The position numbers were made by a program, and so were the translations under genes. A stretch of DNA of 64,000 nt from Candidatus Eiseniibacteriota bacterium (lineage in GTDB: Bacteria; Orphanbacterota; Orphanbacteria; Orphanbacterales; Orphanbacteraceae): the NCBI GenBank assembly GCA_024276995.1, contig JAJRWB010000043.1:66830-130829 (forward strand). Reading direction: 5' to 3'. This document shows, piece by piece, positions 7,892 to 15,870 of this stretch (position 1 is the first letter of the stretch; every line of letters starts with the position of its first letter). The notes beneath the pieces are model-generated. The model saw only the letters and a program-made list of their open reading frames with translations, had not been told where the DNA came from and ran no database searches.

Positions 7892-8767
7892 ATGGCTTCT
7901 GAAAAAACCCGCTCCGCCGCATCGGGCTACGCGATGCTGGTTCTCAACATTCTCCTTTACCCCCTCGCGATCATCGGTTTCATCGCCGGTGTGGCGGTCG
8001 GCCACGCCCTCCTGATCTTCGCCATGATCGTTCTCCTGCTGCTCAATGTATTCATCTCGATCGGCTTCTTCGTGGTGAACCCGAATGATGCGCGGGTGCT
8101 CGTCCTCTTCGGCACCTACAAGGGAACGGTGAAAAAGAACGGCTTCTTCTGGGCGAATCCTTTCTACCGAAAGAGAAAGATCACCCTGCGGGCGAGAAAC
8201 CTGAACGGCGATCGGATCAAGGTGAACGATAAGGAAGGGAACCCGATCGAAATCGCCGCCGTCGTGGTGTGGCGCGTCCAGGAGACGGCAAAGGCGTCGT
8301 TCGACGTCGATGATTACCAGGAGTACGTGGTGGTGCAGAGCGAGGCGGCGGTACGTCACATGGCGGGAAGCTATCCGTACGATACATTCGATTCGAAGGA
8401 GGATGTGATCTCCTTGCGCGGCGGGGCGGACCAGGTGAACCGCGCACTCGAGAAGGAACTCACCGAGCGCTTCGCTCGGGCGGGTATCGAGGTGATCGAG
8501 GCGCGCATCAGCCATCTCGCCTACGCGCAGGAGATCGCCGAGGCGATGCTTCGCCGGCAACAGGCTTCGGCCGTTGTGGCGGCGAGGACGAAGATCGTCG
8601 AGGGTGCCGTCGGCATGGTTCGGCTCGCCCTCGAATCGCTTGCCCGGGAGGGAGTGGTGGAACTCGACGAGGAAAAGAAAGCGACCATGGTGAGCAACCT
8701 CCTCGTCGTTCTCTGCGGCGAGTCGCAGGTCACCCCCGTTGTGAACACGGGAACACTTTACCAGTAG
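7892..8767 (+). CDS. SPFH/band-7 domain membrane protein
   Basis: This is a 291-residue SPFH (stomatin/prohibitin/flotillin) protein. Two hydrophobic segments (about residues 15-35 and 38-62) anchor it. The SPFH domain follows from FFVVNPNDARVLVLFGTYKGT, with typical blocks IEIAAVVVWRVQET, VVVQSEAAVRHM, and the coiled tail AYAQEIAEAMLRRQQASAVVAART. SPFH proteins form oligomeric rings on membranes. The start has a strong AAAGGAGG. A ribbon-helix-helix gene begins 11 bp downstream, and this pair recurs in other bacteria, which suggests a linked function. Confidence 0.93.
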   Translation: MASEKTRSAASGYAMLVLNILLYPLAIIGFIAGVAVGHALLIFAMIVLLLLNVFISIGFFVVNPNDARVLVLFGTYKGTVKKNGFFWANPFYRKRKITLRARNLNGDRIKVNDKEGNPIEIAAVVVWRVQETAKASFDVDDYQEYVVVQSEAAVRHMAGSYPYDTFDSKEDVISLRGGADQVNRALEKELTERFARAGIEVIEARISHLAYAQEIAEAMLRRQQASAVVAARTKIVEGAVGMVRLALESLAREGVVELDEEKKATMVSNLLVVLCGESQVTPVVNTGTLYQ

Positions 8768-8777
8768 GGGCGATTCC

Positions 8778-8966
8778 TTGGCACAGCGGAAGGCTTTTCT
8801 CCTGCGCATCAACCCGGCGCTCTGGAAGGAAGTAGAGCGGTGGGCGGCGGATGAATTCCGCAGCGTGAACGGCCAGATTGAATTCCTGCTTCAAAGGGCT
8901 GTCCACGAAAGAAGGAGGGGGAACCGTTCGGTTCCCCCTCCGCCGCCGGAGAGCGAGGATGAGTAG
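8778..8966 (+). CDS. Arc-type ribbon-helix-helix protein
   Basis: This is a 62-residue protein with a TTG start just after AGGGG. The pattern KAFLLRINPALWKEVERWAADEFRSV... fits the Arc/HicB-type ribbon-helix-helix fold: a beta strand, then two helices, with NGQIEFLLQRAV as the second helix. These proteins dimerise and bind palindromic DNA. No toxin gene follows, so it is more likely a partner or regulator of the SPFH gene than half of a toxin-antitoxin pair. The last 15 or so codons are proline-rich and are encoded by a perfect hairpin-forming sequence. Confidence 0.8.
   Translation: MAQRKAFLLRINPALWKEVERWAADEFRSVNGQIEFLLQRAVHERRRGNRSVPPPPPESEDE
8914..8941. terminator. Perfect 13-bp hairpin inside the 3' end of the RHH gene
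   Basis: Positions 8914-8926 (GGAGGGGGAACCG) and 8929-8941 (CGGTTCCCCCTCC) form a perfect inverted repeat with a TT loop. It lies inside the coding region of the ribbon-helix-helix gene and between two converging operons, so it may end transcription from either side. There is no T-tract. Confidence 0.5.
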
Positions 8967-8980
8967 ATGCGCGCCTCCTC

Positions 8981-9898
8981 TCACACCGGTTTTCGCGCGA
9001 AGAAGCCGACACTCGCGGCGACCACCCGGTTCGCCTCGAGAAACGATTCGACCAGCTCCTTCGACAGCCCTCCTCCGCAACCGCAGCCGCTAACTTCCTC
9101 CGAAACGACAAGCCGCGCGATTGCCGCACAGTCGTACTCCTGCCTCGATCTGGCTTCCACGCCGGCGAGTCCCGCCGCGGCGAGACCCTCTTTGTACTCC
9201 TTTTCGGAGATGGCGCCCGCGATGCACGAACCGTGGAGCGCCGGAAGGGAGCGGAGAAAGTCGGGCGCCTCGTCGAGCACCACGTCGGAGACGAGCATCC
9301 GCCCGCCCGGCTTCAAAACCCTGGCGATCTCGGCGAAGACCTTCTCCTTCTCGGGGGAGAGATTGATCACGCAGTTGGAGATCACCCAGTCGACCGATTC
9401 CGAATCGACGGGCAGCTCTTCGATGATTCCCTTGCGGATGTCGACGTTGTTCAGGCCGGCGGCGGCCGCGTTCGCCTTCGCCCGTTCGATCATTTCGTCG
9501 GTCATATCGACACCGATCGCCTTTCCGGTTGGTCCTACGATCCGCGCGGCGAGAAGGATATCGATACCCGCCCCCGACCCGAGGTCAAGCACCGTGTCCC
9601 CCTCGGCGATTTCGCTCAGCGCAAGCGGGTTGCCGCAACCGAACGAATTGACCGCCGCGTCGCGCGGCAGGGAGCGGAGTTCCTCGTCGGTGTACCCGGC
9701 GAGAAGGGCGAGTACCCCTTTCGACGGACTCACCACTTTGCCGCAACAGCTTTCGGACGACGGCGCGCCGCCGGAGGAGGCAGTGGAAGCCGGACCCTCC
9801 ATGCCGTCTCGCGCAGATTCCTCTTCGGACGGGGGCCGGGAAACGGCTTTCGCATAAGCCTCCTTCACTTGTTCCCGGATCTTTTCGTGGTCGCTCAT
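8981..9898 (-). CDS. arsM: Arsenite S-adenosylmethyltransferase
   Basis: This 305-residue ArsM uses S-adenosylmethionine to methylate arsenite. SAM-binding motifs are VLDLGSGAGIDILLAA and GVDMTDEMIERA. The arsenic-binding cysteines expected of the family are present: CC at 51-52, C88 in SFGCGNP, C176 in SNCVINLS and C225 in GSCIAGAI. A C-terminal CGCGGG is an extra thiol cluster. The start at 9898 has AGGAG six bases upstream; a longer ATG version to 9964 would overlap arsR. It lies 10 bp downstream of arsR on the same strand, so it should be induced by arsenite. Unlike the fusion at 908-3406, it has no radical SAM part. Confidence 0.93.
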   Translation of the reverse strand: MSDHEKIREQVKEAYAKAVSRPPSEEESARDGMEGPASTASSGGAPSSESCCGKVVSPSKGVLALLAGYTDEELRSLPRDAAVNSFGCGNPLALSEIAEGDTVLDLGSGAGIDILLAARIVGPTGKAIGVDMTDEMIERAKANAAAAGLNNVDIRKGIIEELPVDSESVDWVISNCVINLSPEKEKVFAEIARVLKPGGRMLVSDVVLDEAPDFLRSLPALHGSCIAGAISEKEYKEGLAAAGLAGVEARSRQEYDCAAIARLVVSEEVSGCGCGGGLSKELVESFLEANRVVAASVGFFARKPV

Positions 9899-9908
9899 CT
9901 GTTTCTCC

Positions 9909-10232
9909 TCACTCACTCCTTTGTGGATATCGGCATGAAATGCCGCTCGGACAGCATTGCTCAATATAATCTGCGATATTCCGGAGTCGCTTCACGATTT
10001 CAGGGAACCGCACACTGTAATGTACCTCTTTCCCCTTCCTCTCCGACCGGACGATTCCCGCCTCGCGCAGCGTGGAAAGGTGCCTCGAAACAACCGAAAG
10101 ATCGACCTCGATGCAGCACGCTGTTTCGCTCACCGTGGCGGGTCGGCCGAGATTGATCAGTTGAGCGAGGAGCCTGAGCCGGGTCGGATCGCCGAGCGCC
10201 TTGTAGAACCGGGGGTCGCCGAAGGAATCCAA
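9909..10232 (-). CDS. arsR: ArsR-family arsenical repressor
   Basis: This is a winged-helix ArsR/SmtB repressor. The body DPRFYKALGDPTRLRLLAQL leads into the recognition helix DLSVVSRHLSTLREAGIV and the wing RKGKEVHYSV. The C-terminal cysteines read CCPSGISC, that is, Cys at i, i+1 and i+7. This is the spacing of the As(III) site of Acidithiobacillus ferrooxidans ArsR (C95, C96, C102), not the classical ELCVCDL helix site. A further CC precedes the recognition helix. I chose the TTG at 10232 because AAGGAG lies six bases upstream. The longer GTG version (10268) would start about 3 nt from the predicted transcription start and include the palindromes. Confidence 0.9.
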   Translation of the reverse strand: MDSFGDPRFYKALGDPTRLRLLAQLINLGRPATVSETACCIEVDLSVVSRHLSTLREAGIVRSERKGKEVHYSVRFPEIVKRLRNIADYIEQCCPSGISCRYPQRSE

Positions 10233-10250
10233 TCGAATCTCCTTTGTTGC

Positions 10251-10306
10251 GCAATTGAACAATTGCACCTACTTGCAAGTGTAGATGATTCTTCATGAGA
10301 GTGCAA
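10251..10306 (-). promoter_or_regulatory. arsR promoter with two operator-like palindromes
   Basis: Reading on the minus strand, TTGCAC (10306-10301), a 17-bp spacer and TACACT (10283-10278) form a sigma-70-type promoter. A perfect 10-bp palindrome ACTTGCAAGT (10271-10280) overlaps the -10 box. A second inverted repeat, GCAATTG-AA-CAATTGC (10251-10266), lies between the likely transcription start and the Shine-Dalgarno. Both are placed for autorepression by ArsR. Confidence 0.65.
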
Positions 10307-10426
10307 CGAAAAAAAAGAATTGAACCGTCCGGGCTGATGCCGCTCTGCCCAATAGGTCGACCGGGGCGGACGGGAACCCGATCGCCGTGTGTATGGTATT
10401 CTTCCTGTTCCCCCCGGAGATGGACC

Positions 10427-11479
10427 ATGACTCGATTCGATTGCTTTCTCGCGATACCGGTCTTGCTTCTCGGCGTGATCTTCGCCGGCGCCGTTCAGGC
10501 GGAAGGGGATCGTACAACGGCCATCCGGCCGGAGACGGGGAACGTCCGTGAAAGCGGCAAGGTGAAAGGCATGACCGTATCGTGCGCCACTTGGGGGTGG
10601 GAGTGGGGTACCGACGAGATGGTGGAAACGATGCGCGAGCTTCGCGGCATGGGGGTGAACTGGATTACCATCCATCCGTATGCGCGGATCCGCGGCGACG
10701 GCGAGGTGTCGAACGGCTACCAAGAGGAGGGGGGCGCTCCCGCGTGGCTCACCCGGCCGATCGACGAGGCACATCGTCTCGGTCTGAAGATCTTGATCAA
10801 GCCGCATCTCGCCTACTGGGGGAGCCGCTTCAACTGGCGGGGCGAGATCGAGTTTCACACCGACGCGGAGTGGGATCGCTTCTTCACCACGTACGGGGAG
10901 TGGCTCGCCTGGCTCGTCGACACCTGCCCGGAAGCGGATGCCTTCGTGATCGGCACGGAACTCGATAAGACGGTCCGGTTCGAGAAAAGGTGGCGCGCCA
11001 TCATCGCCGACGTGAGGAGAAGGACCGACCGGCCGATCACCTATGCGGCGAACTGGTCCGATTACGCGGCCGTGCCGTTCTGGGACGCTCTCGACGTGAT
11101 CGGCATCCAGTGGTACTTCCCCGTGGCGGAGGGCATCGGCATGCCCGCGCCGGAGGAGCTGAGACGGTCGTGGGCCGAGAGAATCTGGGAGGTGACCGCC
11201 TTCGCGGACAGCCTCGGGAAGAAGATCGTTCTCACCGAACTCGGCTACAACCGCTCCGCCGACGCCGCCCTCCAGCCCTGGGACTACCGCTCGGGCGGCG
11301 CGGATGCCGAAGAGGTGCAGCGGCGTTGCCTGGCCGCGGCGCTCGATGCGGTGAATGAGAGTGATTCCGTGGTGGGCGCATTCCTGTGGAAGTGGTTTCC
11401 CGGCGATCAGCGGGGACGGAACTTCATCCTCTCCACGCCTACCATGCGTGAAGTGATTTCCAGCCATTGGTTGAACTGA
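10427..11479 (+). CDS. Secreted GH113-like glycoside hydrolase
   Basis: This 350-residue protein has a signal peptide (MTRFDCFLAIPVLLLGV...VQAEG) and a TIM-barrel hydrolase body like GH113 beta-mannanases. Characteristic segments are KGMTVSCATWGWEW, GVNWITIHPYA and KILIKPHL. FVIGTELDK carries a likely acid/base Glu (E178) and KIVLTELGYN a likely nucleophile Glu (E271). The C-terminal GAFLWKWFPG also fits. The start at 10427 has GGAGATGGACC before it; an upstream in-frame ATG lacks the signal peptide logic. Substrate specificity beyond the family is not visible. It is divergent from arsR and no sugar genes are adjacent. Confidence 0.8.
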   Translation: MTRFDCFLAIPVLLLGVIFAGAVQAEGDRTTAIRPETGNVRESGKVKGMTVSCATWGWEWGTDEMVETMRELRGMGVNWITIHPYARIRGDGEVSNGYQEEGGAPAWLTRPIDEAHRLGLKILIKPHLAYWGSRFNWRGEIEFHTDAEWDRFFTTYGEWLAWLVDTCPEADAFVIGTELDKTVRFEKRWRAIIADVRRRTDRPITYAANWSDYAAVPFWDALDVIGIQWYFPVAEGIGMPAPEELRRSWAERIWEVTAFADSLGKKIVLTELGYNRSADAALQPWDYRSGGADAEEVQRRCLAAALDAVNESDSVVGAFLWKWFPGDQRGRNFILSTPTMREVISSHWLN

Positions 11480-11547
11480 GGCCGCCCGGCCGTTCGACCG
11501 CGTGGCGTGCGGCGTGCGGCGCGTCGGATCCGACCGATACCCGGCGT

Positions 11548-12651
11548 TCAGCCCCTTCGCCGTCTCCGGTTCCTGATGAAATCGACGAAGATGAAGTCCC
11601 CCACTCTGTCGGGGGACGTGAAGTACGCCCGTCCCCGGTTCAGCTCGGTGAGGCGCCGCACGAACCGCTCCAGATACGGGTCGCCGGCCACCATGAACGT
11701 GGTGATCACGATTCCTTTTCGCCTGCACACCACCGCCTCGTCGAGGGTCCGGTTGACGATCTTCTCGTCGAGGCCCCATGCGTTTCGATAGATCCCCTCG
11801 CCCGGCAGGCGGATCACCGTCGGCTTGCCGTCGGTGACCATGAAGATCTGCTTGTTCCGGTTCTTTCTCCTCTCGAGAATCCGTCGTGCCGCGGCAAGGC
11901 CGGCTTTCGTATTCGTATGATGCGGTCCGACGTCTGCGAAGGGGAGATCGCTCACCGGCACGGTCGTGGCGTCGTCGCCGAAAAGGACGACGTCGAGCGT
12001 GTCCTTGCGGTAACGGGAGAGGATCAGCTCGGTGAGGGCGAGCGCCACCTGCTTCGCGGGAGTGAAGCGGTCCTCGCCGTAGAGGATCATGCTGTGCGAG
12101 ATGTCGAGGAGGAGCACTGTGGCGCACGACGTGCTGAATTCGGTGTCGCACACCACCAGGTCGTTTTCCACGAGAGGAGTGTCGGTGCCTCCCGTCCGCC
12201 GCACGGTGTTCCAAATGCTGCTGTTGAAGTCGATCCGCTCGATATCGTCGCCGAAGCGGAACTCGCGCCGCTCCGGCAACGGTTCTCCCGCGCCGCCCCC
12301 GCCGTACGGCGTCACGTGCCCCCCCGCCGGACCGCCCCTCTTGAGACCCCGAAAGATCCTCTCGAACGAGGAGCGCCTCATCGCCCGGACGCCCCGGTCG
12401 GTGAGTCGCCGTCTCCCCCCGTTCTCCTTCCGGACGAGATCGCGTTTCTCGAGGTGAAGGGCGAACTCATCGAGATCGAGATCACCGTCGATGTACCCGC
12501 GATTCTTCAACTGTCGGAGAAGATCGAGGGCCGCCTCGGCGTCTCCGCTCGCCTTGAGAAGAAGGTAATGGAAGAGATCGAGAAGCCGTTCGAAGGAAGC
12601 GAGCTTCTCGAGCAGGTCGCCGTCGATTTCAGCGTAGCGGAAACGGATCAT
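11548..12651 (-). CDS. VWA-domain protein partnered with MoxR ATPase
   Basis: This 367-residue protein has a basic, helical N-terminal half and a C-terminal von Willebrand A domain. The MIDAS metal site is LLDISHSM (D183, S185, S187), followed by the later VTDG aspartate. It resembles the VWA partners of MoxR/magnesium-chelatase-type AAA+ ATPases (BchD/CoxE style), which couple ATP use to remodelling or metal insertion in a third protein. It begins 18 bp downstream of the AAA+ gene on the same strand. The C-terminus NRRRRRG is basic. The client protein is not evident in the neighbourhood. Confidence 0.82.
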   Translation of the reverse strand: MIRFRYAEIDGDLLEKLASFERLLDLFHYLLLKASGDAEAALDLLRQLKNRGYIDGDLDLDEFALHLEKRDLVRKENGGRRRLTDRGVRAMRRSSFERIFRGLKRGGPAGGHVTPYGGGGAGEPLPERREFRFGDDIERIDFNSSIWNTVRRTGGTDTPLVENDLVVCDTEFSTSCATVLLLDISHSMILYGEDRFTPAKQVALALTELILSRYRKDTLDVVLFGDDATTVPVSDLPFADVGPHHTNTKAGLAAARRILERRKNRNKQIFMVTDGKPTVIRLPGEGIYRNAWGLDEKIVNRTLDEAVVCRRKGIVITTFMVAGDPYLERFVRRLTELNRGRAYFTSPDRVGDFIFVDFIRNRRRRRG

Positions 12652-12669
12652 CTCTTCCCTCGTGCTCCG

Positions 12670-14130
12670 CTAGAGATCGCGCATCATCCTGCTGAGCATA
12701 TCGCCGTAGCGGATCGTGCCGCTCAGCCCCTCGCGGGAGAGCACCGAATGCTGGTGCAGTCCCTCGAGGATCAGCTCCTTCACCGCCGGAAGTTCGTCGC
12801 CGTTCATTTCGGGAAAGAACTTGCGCGCCAGCTCGTCGAGGCCGTCGACCTCGTCGAGAAGGGCGTTCTCTCGGTGCGCCGGTTTGAAGTCGGTGATCTC
12901 CACGTGGTTCCCCCCGCGGAACCACGCTTGGATCGTCTCGTAGAGCGGCTCGCCGCCCCCACCTTCGTGGCGATCGTCGTACACCGGCGGAAAATATCGG
13001 AGGAACACCTCCTTGATCGCCCGCCCGATCAGCCGTTCCGCCACGATGCCCGCTCCCTCCTGCTCTCCCTCGTAGACGAGTTCGAGCTTCCCGGTCACCG
13101 CCGGGAGGAGCGCGAAGAGATCGCACAGACGCGAAGCGGGAACAGTTTCCCCGGTAGTGAGCATCCGCCGCTCCACGTTGCTCACCAGCAGTTCGAGGGC
13201 GCTGATCGGGAGGCGGGCGCTCACCCCCGATGTCTGGTCGACATGCTCGCTCTTTCTCGCCTGCACGGCGATCTCCTCGATCACCTCGCGGAAGAACCGT
13301 GGGATTCGCACGGCGATACTTCGCTCCACATCCGCTTCTCCCTCTGTGATCGCCATGGCCGCTTCGATCGACGTCGGATAATGGGTGATCACCTGGCTCG
13401 CGATCCGATCCTTGAGGGGTGTGATGATGTTCCTGCGGTTCGTGTAATCTTCCGGGTTCGCCGTAAAAAGCATGACGATGTCGAGGTCGAGTCGCAGCGG
13501 GAATCCGCGGACCTGGAGGTCGCGCTCCTCGAGAAGATTCAACAGGCCGACCTGGATCCGCTGCTGCAGGTCGGGGAGTTCGTTGAGGCAGAAGAGTCCG
13601 CGGTTCGTGCGCGGGATGATGCCGTAGTGGATCACCCGCTCGTCGGAAAGGTCGAGCTTTTCCCGTGATGCGCGGATCGGGTCGATGTCGCCGATCAGGT
13701 CGGCCATGCTCACGTCGGGCGTGGCGAGCTTCTCGTGGTAACGTTCGTCGCGGTGAATCCATGTCACGGGTGTCTCGTCGCCAGCCTCGGCGACCCGCGC
13801 GCGCGCTTCGTTCGAGCGGGGTGCGATGGGATCTTCATTCAGTGGACTTCCCTCGATCACGGGGATCCACTCGTCGAGATAGCGGACAAGGGAGCGGCAG
13901 AGCTTCGTCTTCGCCTGACCTCTCAGGCCGAGAAGAAGAATGTCGTGCCGCGAGAGGATGGCGTTCACCATGGCGGGAATCACCGTTTCGTCGAAGCCGA
14001 CAATGCCCGGAAAGAGCGGTTCGCCTCTTTTCAGCGCGGCCATCACGTTCTCGCGCACTTCATCGCGGACGCTCCGGCTCCGGTAAGCGGTCTCCTTCAG
14101 CGCACCGAGGGTGCGTACCGATCGATTCAT
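12670..14130 (-). CDS. MoxR/ChlI-type AAA+ ATPase
   Basis: This 486-residue AAA+ ATPase resembles magnesium-chelatase subunit I. The Walker A-like loop is GLRGQAKTK (residues 68-76; Ala replaces the last Gly, as in several relatives). The Walker B/sensor region includes NRGLFCLNELPDL, and LFTANPEDYTNRRNIITPLKDR carries the sensor and arginine-finger features. The start at 14130 follows GGAAACGAG; the frame stays open further upstream to 14259, across the predicted promoter. It forms a two-gene operon with the VWA gene. Such pairs act as chaperones for metal-cofactor or surface enzymes. Confidence 0.88.
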   Translation of the reverse strand: MNRSVRTLGALKETAYRSRSVRDEVRENVMAALKRGEPLFPGIVGFDETVIPAMVNAILSRHDILLLGLRGQAKTKLCRSLVRYLDEWIPVIEGSPLNEDPIAPRSNEARARVAEAGDETPVTWIHRDERYHEKLATPDVSMADLIGDIDPIRASREKLDLSDERVIHYGIIPRTNRGLFCLNELPDLQQRIQVGLLNLLEERDLQVRGFPLRLDLDIVMLFTANPEDYTNRRNIITPLKDRIASQVITHYPTSIEAAMAITEGEADVERSIAVRIPRFFREVIEEIAVQARKSEHVDQTSGVSARLPISALELLVSNVERRMLTTGETVPASRLCDLFALLPAVTGKLELVYEGEQEGAGIVAERLIGRAIKEVFLRYFPPVYDDRHEGGGGEPLYETIQAWFRGGNHVEITDFKPAHRENALLDEVDGLDELARKFFPEMNGDELPAVKELILEGLHQHSVLSREGLSGTIRYGDMLSRMMRDL

Positions 14131-14221
14131 CCGGTCTCGTTTCCTTTCCTTGCGGCAGGGTGAGAGAGAGGGGGGATCCGCGATCGATGCGCGCCGTGCC
14201 CGCTGTTCGATCGTCGCCTTG

Positions 14222-14250
14222 AATCTAATGAGGGATCGACGGGAAGGCAA
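14222..14250 (-). promoter_or_regulatory. Predicted sigma-70 promoter of the MoxR-VWA operon
   Basis: On the minus strand TTGCCT (14250-14245), exactly 17 bp and TAGATT (14227-14222) match the promoter pattern seen elsewhere in the window. It lies about 90 bp before the ATPase start. Confidence 0.45.
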
Positions 14251-14251
14251 G

Positions 14252-14281
14252 TTGCGCATCGCCCGCGCACGGAAGTATCTT
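14252..14281 (+). promoter_or_regulatory. Predicted promoter of the CDGSH gene
   Basis: TTGCGC (14252-14257), an 18-bp spacer and TATCTT (14276-14281) lie 50 bp before the CDGSH start, back to back with the divergent MoxR promoter. The Shine-Dalgarno GGAG follows. Confidence 0.4.
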
Positions 14282-14330
14282 TCAGAAGAGAAACATCCTT
14301 CCGCGTATCGTTCGAAAAAGGAGATATCGA

Positions 14331-14576
14331 ATGTCAGAACCGGTTCATGCCGACAACAAGCCCGCGGTGCTCAAGCTCGAGAAGGGGATGTATATGATTT
14401 GCAGCTGCGGGCGCTCGGAAAACCAGCCGTATTGCGACGGAAGCCACCATGGCACCGACTTCACCCCGATCGCCTTCGATGTGGAGGAAGAGAAGACGTA
14501 TGCCATCTGCAACTGTAAAATCTCGGGGAACATGCCTCTTTGCGACGGGACGCACAAGACGCTGCCGGTTGAGTAG
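14331..14576 (+). CDS. Double CDGSH iron-sulfur protein
   Basis: This small 81-residue protein carries two CDGSH-type 2Fe-2S motifs. The first is CSCGRSENQPYCDGSH and the second is CNCKISGNMPLCDGTH; each supplies three Cys and one His to one cluster. Proteins with two such motifs are common in bacteria and act in electron transfer or Fe-S/redox sensing. It has a good GGAG Shine-Dalgarno and stands alone between convergent and divergent neighbours. Confidence 0.93.
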   Translation: MSEPVHADNKPAVLKLEKGMYMICSCGRSENQPYCDGSHHGTDFTPIAFDVEEEKTYAICNCKISGNMPLCDGTHKTLPVE

Positions 14577-14607
14577 AGAGCGGGGCGCACGTCCGCGCGG
14601 CGGGTGA

Positions 14608-15837
14608 TTACCGGAAAAGGCCCTTCACACTCCCCCAGGAGGCCTCCTGCGTGGCGGCGGCGGCTGATTTTGTGATCGGATCCTCGTCGACTTGGCGTCG
14701 GATCGCCCAGCCGCCGGCACCGCCCTCTTTGGGGCGAAGCCAGTATTTCTGGCCGGAAAAGATCACCTTGTTGACCAGACCGTCCCCGTCAACCCCGTCG
14801 TGATACCGAACAAGGATCACCAGGTCGACCTGGGTGTTCGCCAGGTACCATGTTTCTCCATCCGGACGATCTTCGAATTCAGTCGTGCTCGCCCGTACGC
14901 TCTGCACGGTCTGTTTCAGGTCGATGTCGAGCACCTGCTTTCCCTCCGGAGTCTCCCATCCGCTGAACATGCGATCGGCGATCTTCATCTCTTCCCCACG
15001 ATCCCAAGTTTCGACGGAAAGGGGGTTGTCGGGATCGGCCGGCAGGTTCTCGAATTCGTATCGCGTATCGAGGAGTGTTGCGTAGAGAAGACTGTCCTTT
15101 CCATTGTAAACCGTCTTGAAATCCTCTTCGAGAAGTTCGGTGATCTGCGAGACGACCCCCTCGTCCTGGGTATACCGGAACATCGCCTTGAGCGCTCCCC
15201 ACTGGGCGTCTTCACTCCACTGCGCGCCCGGGCGCGACCGTGTGATCGGTTCACGGTCCCGCTGTTCGACGATCAAGAGATTCCCCTCCCGGGTCGGGTC
15301 GGGACGGAGGGTGAAAATCTGCCCCGAGAAGACCACGTGATTCCGGGTTTCACCGCCGTAGCCCGCACTCGAATCGAGCACCGTGACGATCAGATTGATT
15401 TCAGCGTCCACGTCGTACCACGTCTCCCCCGGAGCCGCGCCGTCGTGGTCGCTCGAATCGAGGACCGTCGAAATCGCCACGATTCTCAGATCGAGTGCCC
15501 GGACCCGCTTATTGTCCGGATTCGGCACACCGGAAAACATGTTCTCCGTGCAGGCGAGTTCCTCGTCGGCCTTCCAGACGTCGTGATGGGATGGCCGTGC
15601 CCCGTCGGAGGGAACGAAATGGAATCGGTAATTCTCATCGAGCAACGCTTCGTATTCTTTCAGATCCCGGTTGTTATAAGCCTTCTCAAGGGCGTCGAAA
15701 ACCTCCTCCGGCGTCGAAAGAACCGGGTTGTCGTCGCCTTCGCCCAAGCTGTTCGCACCCGTGGGCGAGTCGTCGTTGCCGCACGAGAGGGAGATCGAGA
15801 GGATCGTTATTGCGAGAATGGTGGATCGCTTATACAT
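14608..15837 (-). CDS. Lipoprotein with two tandem NTF2-like repeats
   Basis: This is a 409-residue predicted lipoprotein: a short basic start (MYKRST), a hydrophobic core and a lipobox-like SISLSC. After a disordered GNDDSPTGANSLG linker, two copies of a domain of about 175 residues follow. Each has a Y-x-F motif (NYRFHFV and RYEFENL), MFSG, DGETWY/PGETWY, VxFSGQ, and an end of the form EDPITxS...WGxxKxxFR (QWGALKAMFR and SWGSVKGLFR). The fold is probably NTF2/SnoaL-like; function is unknown. I chose the second ATG (15837) because GGAG lies seven bases upstream; 15849 is the alternative. The WGxxKxxFR tail also ends a secreted protein at 40901. Confidence 0.72.
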   Translation of the reverse strand: MYKRSTILAITILSISLSCGNDDSPTGANSLGEGDDNPVLSTPEEVFDALEKAYNNRDLKEYEALLDENYRFHFVPSDGARPSHHDVWKADEELACTENMFSGVPNPDNKRVRALDLRIVAISTVLDSSDHDGAAPGETWYDVDAEINLIVTVLDSSAGYGGETRNHVVFSGQIFTLRPDPTREGNLLIVEQRDREPITRSRPGAQWSEDAQWGALKAMFRYTQDEGVVSQITELLEEDFKTVYNGKDSLLYATLLDTRYEFENLPADPDNPLSVETWDRGEEMKIADRMFSGWETPEGKQVLDIDLKQTVQSVRASTTEFEDRPDGETWYLANTQVDLVILVRYHDGVDGDGLVNKVIFSGQKYWLRPKEGGAGGWAIRRQVDEDPITKSAAAATQEASWGSVKGLFR

Positions 15838-15870
15838 TTTCAACTCCATTGATTGAGACCCGCAGCTTCG

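Noticed and set aside
8778-8966. Toxin-antitoxin pair with the RHH protein as antitoxin
   Set aside because: No toxin gene is adjacent. The neighbours are SPFH and a converging arsM.
10295-10426. N-terminal extension of the GH113-like protein
   Set aside because: The frame is open upstream of 10427, but the signal peptide starts at 10427 with its own Shine-Dalgarno, and the extension overlaps the arsR promoter.
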